Source: a virus. From it: a DNA stretch of 37,157 nucleotides. Made by a program: the position numbers and the translations under genes. Each line of letters opens with the position of its first letter. Position 1 is the first letter of the stretch. Of this stretch, positions 24,901 through 30,705 are shown one piece after another. The stretch spans positions 1-37,157 of IMG/VR virus record IMGVR_UViG_3300021519_000024, one strand, 5' to 3'. Under the pieces are notes generated by a model, which saw nothing but the letters and a program-made list of their open reading frames with translations, was not told the origin of the DNA and ran no database searches.

Positions 24901-25067
24901 TTTGTCATCGCTTTATAGAAGGCTACGTGACCGCTGACAACATCGTGATCCGTTAGTCCTATCGCTGATATTTCAAGCTCAGTCGCTCTCTTTGCGATTT
25001 CCTCAACAGTCGAAAGACCATCAAGACGGGAGTAATTTGAGTGATTATGGATTGGGCAAATTGGCAT
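21963..25067 (-). CDS. dnaE: DNA polymerase III alpha subunit (DnaE type)
   Basis: This is the C-family replicative polymerase, 1034 aa. The N-terminal PHP domain (1-250) keeps metal ligands HNHSNYS, GLTDHD and NDAHYA, so it may be an active exonuclease. The palm catalytic Asp pair lies in RPDIDSDF near 405 and the third Asp in MKMDFLGLRTLD near 566. GPGRGS and the FNKSHAIGYG finger region are intact. An OB fold (YAVAGVVTEVRDAV) lies near 950. The C-terminal tau-binding domain of cellular DnaE is missing. The start at 25067 follows AAAGGAGATAAA; the ATG at 25082 is within that SD context. Confidence 0.92.
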   Translation of the reverse strand: MPICPIHNHSNYSRLDGLSTVEEIAKRATELEISAIGLTDHDVVSGHVAFYKAMTNADIKPILGVETYQAPESRLINAGSNNDKATGNKIDNFHLILLAQNNEGLKNLWRMNTESHRSGFYYHGRVDWDLLNRFGEGVICTSACASGMLSSYIRQEKNYDDLIKNYLKAFGDRFYIELSTYDAEFQHDLNKELVSISKKWGIPTVYGNDAHYAFPDQYDLHETILAIQYNQKLAELTEPHHSPCLYIMDEADVRKHLSYLDPSIVDDAIKNTIEIADSINVSLPAYRDRTPTFIPDKQWQNSWDMFFDVVKAGYEEKIIERGLHSEVYFQRLQKELEVIKSANLYDYFLIVRDYVLWAKNNNIVVGPGRGSIGGSLVAYLVDITGIDAVKYDLIFERFYNKGRAKSRPDIDSDFSTKGRDRVKEYVADKYGKKYVSDLGTVIGLKSKGAINDLGRVMGVSIPEVRKIAGIIDKTTVAGIQSDWETIYDVEGKSLAPYRKQYPQMFSWAERLYDHVRGYGIHASGLIVGDEELDGVFPMRWVAKDKKLVSQWPMETAEEFGYMKMDFLGLRTLDTLEEINNILIEKGIDPIDYESLPDSEFPIEMWETLDRGLTVGLFQIEDGGMAKSIAKKMKARSVSDLGDLLALNRPGPLESGDVDKYIRGRNGEVVSYLNSFVENVTRDTYGVFLYQEQIIQFMTQIGYSLEEADNFRSVMGKKKATEVTKEKKLFVEKASNYMSEGNVLEIWNKIENFSRYGFNKSHAIGYGMILLRTLYAKWKYPDAFILGGIRTVEKSDNKRYLSEARKMGIGVFPPDINLSSNQTCITEDGIRFGFSDIKYFSNTSASWIIQNRPFSNYDVLISKIQENKTTLPNGVKRVALTSKHLSILNMIGAMDRMEGCPILEVEDHERIQAEEEYIGVAFSDKTAMILGQYEEEIEDVCSPISKIDGPGEYAVAGVVTEVRDAVAKTGKKYTVFTVKDIDEYELRIYIWEPESWKFMLRKGVIGIFQVKITEKFDGATFKTARLLLNKESLNE

Positions 25068-25101
25068 TTTATCTCCTTTCAAATGAGACGCGCCTAGATC
25101 A

Positions 25102-25130
25102 ATGATAGCATCATTTCAACGACAATGCAA
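25102..25130 (-). promoter_or_regulatory. sigma70-type promoter for the polymerase-recA operon
   Basis: TTGCAT (25125-25130), 17 bp and TATCAT (25102-25107) give a ~28-nt leader with a strong SD. It lies just downstream of the SSB terminator, so the polymerase unit is independently transcribed. Confidence 0.7.
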
Positions 25131-25157
25131 GACGCAAAGGGGAGCTTTCGCTCCCCT
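25126..25157 (-). terminator. intrinsic terminator after the SSB gene
   Basis: On the minus strand AGGGGAGC, a GAAA tetraloop and GCTCCCCT (stem 25138-25157) are followed by TTGCGTCTTGC. The T-rich run is interrupted, so read-through into the polymerase genes is possible. Confidence 0.75.
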
Positions 25158-25179
25158 CTGATTCCCGTGAAATACGATC

Positions 25180-26007
25180 CTAGTAGGATTCTACGCTAGG
25201 GGTTGCTGCAACTCTATCCGGAGAGAGTGCGTCCCTAAGAACATCAAAGGCTAGATCAGTAGGCTTCTCCGAACCCATCGTTTGTGGAACAACTGCGGTA
25301 GCAAAACTGGGCTGATCAGCCACACTAATGTCTCCCATCTCTGCATCGTAGTACTCCATTGATCCAAGAGAGCGTAGATAGTCAGTCAACGTAGGTTTCC
25401 CATCTAAAACACTCCCGAGATCTGGTTTCATCTGGACAGGGAAGAATGTGTACCTAGTTTCCAGACCCGATTTCTCTTTGGTTATTTCCCAAGAGAATTC
25501 GCTGATATCTCTTGTTTCGTCATAGCTAACGAGCGTCCCAAAGAATTTCGGACCCTGAATAACAAGACCTATTGCTGGATACTCAACCTCCTGCCCTTCC
25601 TTGTCAGTGCTCTTATTGTATTTTATAGAGACGCCTTCAAGCTTTTTGCCATTCATCTTTGGTTCAAGTTCAACAGCGAGAGCTGCGAATCTCTCCGTAG
25701 ACTTATGGCCGATATCACACAACGGACAAGAGTTGCCACTCTCGGCTCTCCAGGCTTGATCCTTGCGGCACATAAAGGTTAACCAACGTTCTTTTCTCTG
25801 CCCTTTGCTGTCAGAATAGAACTTTCTGACGTAATTGTGCATAAGAACCTTGGGAACTTCTTCAATAGGAGTAATGAACTCTAGAGATTTCGTCTCATTC
25901 TGTTTCCAGGATATGTAGGGCGTATATGACACAGTTCTCTTACCTCCACCTGTCTCCCCAGAACTCTTGATAAGTTCCTTCCCCTGTCTTAATTCTTCCA
26001 TTCCCAT
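25180..26007 (-). CDS. single-stranded DNA-binding protein
   Basis: The 275-residue protein resembles gp32-like phage SSBs. The basic N-terminus is followed by a beta-rich OB core with LEFITPIEEVPKVLMHNYVR. A zinc site is formed by FMCRKDQAW and SCPLCDIGHK, then ALAVELEPKMNGKKLEGVSI and a C-terminal variable tail. The CPLC zinc knuckle between OB strands is the diagnostic element. AAGGAGAAAAAT precedes the ATG. Location between primase and polymerase supports a replisome role. Confidence 0.8.
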   Translation of the reverse strand: MGMEELRQGKELIKSSGETGGGKRTVSYTPYISWKQNETKSLEFITPIEEVPKVLMHNYVRKFYSDSKGQRKERWLTFMCRKDQAWRAESGNSCPLCDIGHKSTERFAALAVELEPKMNGKKLEGVSIKYNKSTDKEGQEVEYPAIGLVIQGPKFFGTLVSYDETRDISEFSWEITKEKSGLETRYTFFPVQMKPDLGSVLDGKPTLTDYLRSLGSMEYYDAEMGDISVADQPSFATAVVPQTMGSEKPTDLAFDVLRDALSPDRVAATPSVESY

Positions 26008-26017
26008 ATTTTTCTCC

Positions 26018-26045
26018 TTGTTTAGTTATTGTTTAGTTATTGTTT
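26018..26045 (+). repeat. short tandem repeat, 11-bp unit
   Basis: TTGTTTAGTTA occurs twice plus a partial third copy. It covers the stop codon of the 56-aa gene and the gap before the SSB start. It may come from slippage, or it may be an AT-rich site unwound near the SSB gene; no function is evident. Confidence 0.7.
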
Positions 26046-26196
26046 GATCGATATCGTTATGCAGAGATTCTCTCTCTTCATCTGTGAAATCTTCAATAGA
26101 TTTCCCTGTCTTGGATATATGAGATAGGATAATCTCCGTTTCATCTTTTTCCACGGGAACTATCTTCTCTGGATTTCCAAATTTTTTAAACGCCAT
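26026..26196 (-). CDS. small acidic protein between primase and SSB (56 aa)
   Basis: The ORF begins MAFKKFGNPEKIVPVEKDET and ends NDIDQTITKQ. GAGGAGGTAAAAC is a strong SD placed inside the end of the primase gene (11-nt overlap). The acidic helical sequence SIEDFTDEERESLHNDID looks like a small adaptor. No family is recognised. It fills the 180-nt gap completely. Confidence 0.65.
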   Translation of the reverse strand: MAFKKFGNPEKIVPVEKDETEIILSHISKTGKSIEDFTDEERESLHNDIDQTITKQ

Positions 26197-27223
26197 GTTT
26201 TACCTCCTCTAAATTTAAAAGTTTTTTGTATATCGATAGGAGTTGAAAAGGATTATAGCAATTCTCTAGATATTCTGCAACCTCAGATTCACTTAGATCT
26301 GCTGGATCACCCTTGATCTTATCTACAACAGGAGCAATCCTAATTGGAACTAGCCGCGCTAGATAGTGAATTACCCTCTTGACATTTTCCTCCCCAGCCT
26401 TGTCGTTATCGGGCCAGAGAATTACCCCGTTCATACAACCACTTAAGCTACTCATTTGTTCTCTTGACCAAGCCCCAAACGTTGCTACTACTGAAAAATA
26501 TCCAAGAGATATTAATCTGAGGGCCGTCATGGGAGATTCAACTACAATAATCTCCTTACTCTCTAAACGAGAGTAATCTATTGCGTTAGAGTAATTATAT
26601 AAAGTGTTCTTCTTTGGAAAATTAGGAGTATTTGTGTACTTTGGAACTTTTGACATTAGACAGAATGGACACTGAAAATTCCCTTCAATATCTTGAATAA
26701 GATGCCGAGTCTGCCACCCAACAAGCTTGCGATTGAAATAGTGAGGAATTGTTATCCCCCCATGGGTCTCGTCGTACCCGACCTTCATATCTCTAGCAAC
26801 CTCCTTAGAGATACCTCTCTCAATTAGGTACGGATGAAACTTAAAGAAGGGTTGAATTATTTGATCTGGATACGAAGAAGTCTTTTGACTTTCAACCATT
26901 AGCCTCTTATTGATTTCTGTCTTAAGATTTGCCCCCGACTGGAGGTGGTTAACATGATCAAGTATCCACCTCTCAGCCTCTTCATCAGACAGCCTCTGGA
27001 GTGTTTTTACTAAAGAAGTCAAGTTTCCCCCTCCACAAGAGAAGCAGTTATATACGAGCCTTTTAGTATTGAAACTGAAGCTGGGATTTCTGTCTCCATT
27101 TTTATGATTTTCAGTAAAAGGACAATGACAGAGAATCTCTTCTCCAGAGATCATCGAGATTCTAACACCGAGACTTTCTAGAATCTCTTTCCCATCAACT
27201 TCTTGAGACGAGCTAAGCTGCAT
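26186..27223 (-). CDS. dnaG: DnaG-type primase
   Basis: The 345-residue protein makes RNA primers for lagging-strand synthesis. An N-terminal CHC2-type zinc domain has CHCPFTENH (32-40) and YNCFSCGGG (59-66). The TOPRIM domain has Glu in IIVVESPMTAL near 227 and the Asp-x-Asp in ILWPDNDKAGEE near 270. It lacks the C-terminal helicase-binding domain of cellular DnaG. It overlaps the DnaB-like gene by 11 nt. Confidence 0.88.
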   Translation of the reverse strand: MQLSSSQEVDGKEILESLGVRISMISGEEILCHCPFTENHKNGDRNPSFSFNTKRLVYNCFSCGGGNLTSLVKTLQRLSDEEAERWILDHVNHLQSGANLKTEINKRLMVESQKTSSYPDQIIQPFFKFHPYLIERGISKEVARDMKVGYDETHGGITIPHYFNRKLVGWQTRHLIQDIEGNFQCPFCLMSKVPKYTNTPNFPKKNTLYNYSNAIDYSRLESKEIIVVESPMTALRLISLGYFSVVATFGAWSREQMSSLSGCMNGVILWPDNDKAGEENVKRVIHYLARLVPIRIAPVVDKIKGDPADLSESEVAEYLENCYNPFQLLSIYKKLLNLEEVKHGV

Positions 27224-28499
27224 AATTTTCTTTAGTTCCTAGACATTTTAAATAGGTGGTCTGTTTAAATTCACTTTGAAACATCCAAGATGTCTTTCCG
27301 TGGTTTCTGGCCTCAACTATCCCCATTTCAGCAACTCCATTATCATACATATCTTTTGTCTGAACTATGCTGTAGACGACATCTGAGGTCTGACCTATCG
27401 CATCTGTCAATCCCAACTGAGCCAAGTCTAAGTCTTGAAGCTCCCCTATGTTCTGAGCATCACGATTGAATTGAGCCTCTACATAAATTGGCCTCTCGCT
27501 TCCAGTTCTCACGGCCTCATTCTTTAGATCAAGAACTATCTCTGAGAACCCTTCGTGTGCATTTCTATAGTTCTTTACAGGTCTAACATACTTAAATTGA
27601 GATATAAAAATTGAGTCGGCATCGTGCTTCTCTGCCTGGAGCATAAGCTGAGCTACAGATCTTTCATCGGCAGCAGGCTGGATAATTGTTCCGGTTCCAT
27701 ACTCCTCATTGAATTCTCTCCATTTCGTCCCGATATTCTCCCAATCCTTACTTGAAGCAAATTCTCCTCTTTGAGCCTTGTCCCAGGAGTATCCTGTTAC
27801 CATGCACATGAATCTAAGCATGATCTCTTTGTGAGTAAGCTCTAGAGTGAGGAATATAGGTTTGTGCCCCTGCTTAATCTGCTCAATGTACGACTGGAGC
27901 ATGAAGAAACTCTTCATTCGCTTAGGTCGAGCAGCTAGAAATGCAAGATATCCAGGTTTGAGTCCTCCTGTGTATCTATCGATCTGATTAAATCCCACGG
28001 AGAATCCCTTATATTGATCCCTAATAATCTCTTCCTGGATGAGTCCCACAAAGCGTTTGTAATCATCCGTTTCCCACACGTTAGTATGGGTCATGGTGTT
28101 CTTATCTATCTCCTTGGAGGTAACTCGGAGCGTATCAATCGCTCCATCGATATCGTTCTGCTCCCACTTGTCAGCAAGATCAACAGTAAGGTCCCAGATT
28201 TCTCTCTTTCGATACCTCTCTTTAAGTTTCTGTATCACCCAGTCTATTGATGAGTCCGTCTCATCCAAATCGAATTCATACTCTGGAAATTCCGTTCTAA
28301 GTACGTCTGAAGTTGGAGAAGATGACGACTTTGAATAATAGTGCTTAGCAAAAGCTACCGCACTTTTGATCTTGGGTAAGACCAAGATTTCATCAGTCAC
28401 ATTCTCCTTAATAATCTTCTCTAGGCTTTCCTTGATCAGAAGATGCTTAACTAGCTCTTCCTCTAGGTCCATTACACTAGTTGACTGGTCTACGCTCAT
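27213..28499 (-). CDS. DnaB-family replicative helicase with altered ATPase motifs
   Basis: The 428-residue protein has a RecA-fold C-terminal domain introduced by GFNQIDRYTGGLKPGYLAFL. The P-loop reads ARPKRMKS (about 187-194) where DnaB has GRPxxGKT: Lys and Ser are kept but the second Gly is Met. The catalytic Glu in FLTLELTHKEIMLR is kept. The Walker B IDYLQ is replaced by ISQFK near 300, losing the Asp. VEAQFNRD matches the LSQLNR sensor. No frameshift explains this. Flanked by primase and loader genes, it is the replisome helicase by position. AAGGGGAATA is the SD. Confidence 0.8.
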   Translation of the reverse strand: MSVDQSTSVMDLEEELVKHLLIKESLEKIIKENVTDEILVLPKIKSAVAFAKHYYSKSSSSPTSDVLRTEFPEYEFDLDETDSSIDWVIQKLKERYRKREIWDLTVDLADKWEQNDIDGAIDTLRVTSKEIDKNTMTHTNVWETDDYKRFVGLIQEEIIRDQYKGFSVGFNQIDRYTGGLKPGYLAFLAARPKRMKSFFMLQSYIEQIKQGHKPIFLTLELTHKEIMLRFMCMVTGYSWDKAQRGEFASSKDWENIGTKWREFNEEYGTGTIIQPAADERSVAQLMLQAEKHDADSIFISQFKYVRPVKNYRNAHEGFSEIVLDLKNEAVRTGSERPIYVEAQFNRDAQNIGELQDLDLAQLGLTDAIGQTSDVVYSIVQTKDMYDNGVAEMGIVEARNHGKTSWMFQSEFKQTTYLKCLGTKENYAA

Positions 28500-29280
28500 T
28501 ATTCCCCTTCATGATATGCTCCCTCTCTCTAACTATACTACCACGGACGTCAAGCCCCTGCGTCTCTATTCGAATGTTGAGGGCGGATAAGAGAGAGTAG
28601 CTCTTCGCAAAATGCTTTTGCTCATCCTCCTTGTCTAGATTTGTGGTTATTAGAGTCGGAAGGAGGTTCACCGTTCGATGTCTAATAATGGATTCTGCGG
28701 CGGAAGTTAGGAATCCAGAAGAGTTTCTTGAGTCCACCTTAAGTTCATCGATACCAAGAATATCTACAGATCTAAGTTTGTTGCTTAGATACTTAGCCTC
28801 ATCATTATTCCAGGCGCTCCCGAATATATTGACCATATCATCGAATGTTATAAAGTGAGTTCTAAAACCTCTTTTTGTGAGTTCCTTTAGAATGATTGAC
28901 ATGGCGAGGGTCTTACCCGTACCCAACCCCCCATTGAAGGTGATTCCATGCCCGAAGTATCTATTATTATCCCAATCGTAAAGATAGTCAATAATCTTAC
29001 TCCTGATCATTAGGGACTCCTCCGTTACAAAGTGATCGAAACCTAAGGTGTGATATGCTCGACCAATATTTGCGGCGAAGTAATGCTTCTGGAGAAGCTT
29101 TTGCATCTCACAGTCGCAGGGATGAACCTCTCCAGCTAGTCGATACTCCTTGCTTTCATTGCAAGTGGGACATCTATCTATCGTGGGGTAAAATGCTTTT
29201 AACCGACTAAGGGTTGCGTCATCAATGACGCCGCCACTAATCAGATTTTTCCTGATCTTCTCTCTTGTTAGTGTTGTCAT
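28477..29280 (-). CDS. dnaC: DnaC-like AAA+ helicase loader
   Basis: In this 267-residue protein, CPTC and CDC (Cys37, 40, 55, 57) form an N-terminal zinc site. The AAA+ core has Walker A GGLGTGKT at 117-124, Walker B VDILGIDEL at 172-180 with Asp178 and Glu179, sensor 1 TLITTNL, and an arginine in LSALNIRIE as finger candidate. Loaders place DnaB on single-stranded DNA. It overlaps the DnaB-like gene by 23 nt. Its intact ATPase contrasts with the altered motifs of its presumed partner. AGGAGACAAG is the SD. Confidence 0.85.
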   Translation of the reverse strand: MTTLTREKIRKNLISGGVIDDATLSRLKAFYPTIDRCPTCNESKEYRLAGEVHPCDCEMQKLLQKHYFAANIGRAYHTLGFDHFVTEESLMIRSKIIDYLYDWDNNRYFGHGITFNGGLGTGKTLAMSIILKELTKRGFRTHFITFDDMVNIFGSAWNNDEAKYLSNKLRSVDILGIDELKVDSRNSSGFLTSAAESIIRHRTVNLLPTLITTNLDKEDEQKHFAKSYSLLSALNIRIETQGLDVRGSIVREREHIMKGNNERRPVN

Positions 29281-29812
29281 CTTGTCTCCTCTTGATTGCG
29301 TCTATTGTTTCATATATCTTTTTCTTATTTTTACTATCTATTGTTTGCAAACCGAAATAATTTGTTACAAATTTTATGTTTTCATAGAATAAAAACTCTA
29401 TCTCATCCTTAGGTTCTCTTTCGAATGATATCACAAGATCATAGACCAAGGAGTCTTGAATGAAAGATGGATAAAACTTTAGAGATTCTATCCAGATATC
29501 TGATATGCTATTATTCTTCATCTTAAGAGCACTTATAGTAAGTGTGTGGACAAAACTATCTAATATGCTATGGGTATAGATTCTGTTATCTCTTTTGACC
29601 ATCTCACAGGATCGATAGGATGCGAGAAGGATCTCTCCCCGATAATCACTAAAGAGACCTAGGGCTGGAGTGCGATTCTCGTCCTTGCCGAAGATAGATT
29701 TTAGGAAATCCTCCGGGTTTTCTGTTATGGAGAGTTCTGGATATTTCCTTTTTAGAGATTTCGCAAATATCCGGCGACCAGAGTCTGGAGGACCTATCAA
29801 TAGGATTCTCAT
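29237..29812 (-). CDS. P-loop kinase-like protein with degenerate Walker A
   Basis: The 191-residue protein opens MRILLIGPPDSGRRIFAKSL. This is the beta1-P-loop-alpha1 layout of a nucleotide kinase, with GK(S/T) replaced by GRR. A lid-like YRGEILLASYRSCEMVKRD and a SILDSFVHTL helix follow, then YDLVISFERE as a late strand. The loss of the P-loop Lys argues against normal ATP hydrolysis; it may be a structural or regulatory partner of the loader gene it overlaps by 44 nt. The 3' end is Lys/Asp/Arg-rich. Confidence 0.55.
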   Translation of the reverse strand: MRILLIGPPDSGRRIFAKSLKRKYPELSITENPEDFLKSIFGKDENRTPALGLFSDYRGEILLASYRSCEMVKRDNRIYTHSILDSFVHTLTISALKMKNNSISDIWIESLKFYPSFIQDSLVYDLVISFEREPKDEIEFLFYENIKFVTNYFGLQTIDSKNKKKIYETIDAIKRRQDDNTNKREDQEKSD

Positions 29813-30390
29813 TCTTGATCCTCTGGAATCCAGTCTTTCTCTCCGATTGGCTTTACTGTCAGTCTGCTTGACGGCAGTCCTTCCTGGATGTGTCTGTTCA
29901 AAACAGAAAAAGATTCAGGATGCTCTCCTAGAAATTTATCTAATTTTTTAGTATTTAATTTGTACGTCCACTCTTCATCCCGAATCTCTTTAGCCATTTC
30001 TGGCCATTCTAACTCTAGAGTATTCCAATTGACTATTGGAGACGAGCTTGCTGGAATTATTGTTACTGAATGAGATGTTCCCGAATGAGTGTATTTCATA
30101 CACTCAGACTTCTTCTTTAAAAAAGAAGTGAATCCACCTTGTTCTTCGAACAGATCCATAATCTCCCAAGCCGGAAAGTTCCTCTTTAAATGTTCAGTTA
30201 CTTCTGTCGAAGTTATAAAAACTCCGGCTGGAAAATGAACGTGAGTAACGGGCTTATCATAGTCCCGACCATCCCAATCTTCAATAGCAACTTTTTGAAT
30301 AGCCGATCTAATTCTATTCTTTTCTTCAGTGAGCTTCTTTATCTCCTGATCAATCCTATAATATGCTGAAGCTGATTCGTCCAGATTCAT
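29809..30390 (-). CDS. hypothetical protein with coiled-coil N-terminus
   Basis: The 193-residue protein has RIDQEIKKLTEEKNRIRSAI as a clear coiled coil (15-40). A folded middle with HVHFPAGVFITSTEVTEHLK follows, then a basic C-terminus ending EDQE. ATG at 30390 is chosen because it overlaps the preceding TGA (ATGA); the 8-codon longer form is unlikely. It lies between the SWIM protein and the P-loop protein at the head of the replication operon. Function unknown. Confidence 0.6.
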   Translation of the reverse strand: MNLDESASAYYRIDQEIKKLTEEKNRIRSAIQKVAIEDWDGRDYDKPVTHVHFPAGVFITSTEVTEHLKRNFPAWEIMDLFEEQGGFTSFLKKKSECMKYTHSGTSHSVTIIPASSSPIVNWNTLELEWPEMAKEIRDEEWTYKLNTKKLDKFLGEHPESFSVLNRHIQEGLPSSRLTVKPIGEKDWIPEDQE

Positions 30391-30662
30391 ATGAAATCCA
30401 CCCGGTCTCCCCATGTATCTATACTTCTACCACACCTTGGGCAGTTCTCTAGATCAGAATCTCCGACGATTACCCATCGACATCGGCTGTCCTCAGCCTC
30501 AGCGATGTGCTTGCAGATTCCCCGGAAGGTAAAGCCGGGGCAAGTGCAAGACGCATCATTGAGGGGAGTAGAAAGAGATGTGACATACACTCCCTCTCCT
30601 TTTTGAGAAGGAACAACTCTATTTTCTGGCTTAGTTAATTCAGAACAGAGAGTGTATTTCAC
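30387..30662 (-). CDS. SWIM-type zinc-finger protein
   Basis: The 91-residue protein contains CTCPGFTFRGICKHI at 39-53. This is the C-x-C-xn-C-x-H SWIM signature, used for DNA or protein binding. A second pair, Cys74 and Cys77 in CPRCG, lies in the C-terminal half. The start is GTG at 30662 without an SD, 8 nt after a perfect TATAAT, so the mRNA is likely leaderless. It is the first gene of the replication operon (30662 to 25180) and could be its regulator or an ssDNA-handling factor. Confidence 0.75.
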   Translation of the reverse strand: MKYTLCSELTKPENRVVPSQKGEGVYVTSLSTPLNDASCTCPGFTFRGICKHIAEAEDSRCRWVIVGDSDLENCPRCGRSIDTWGDRVDFI

Positions 30663-30670
30663 TTTAAAAC

Positions 30671-30699
30671 ATTATACCAGTCATAAAGTCTCTTGTCAA
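30671..30699 (-). promoter_or_regulatory. perfect-consensus sigma70 promoter, leaderless
   Basis: TTGACA (30694-30699), 17 bp and TATAAT (30671-30676) are followed by 8 nt and the GTG at 30662. Both hexamers and the spacer are textbook consensus, the strongest promoter seen here. It lies in the short gap after the reductase gene and drives the replication genes. Confidence 0.85.
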
Positions 30700-30705
30700 T
30701 ATTAA

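Noticed and set aside
26018-26045. Replication origin iterons from the 11-bp repeat
   Set aside because: There are only two and a half copies, within a coding end and a short gap, without a DnaA-like box or larger AT-rich unwinding region.
27213-28499. Frameshift as the cause of the altered Walker motifs
   Set aside because: The reading frame and DnaB-like sequence are continuous on both sides of each altered motif.
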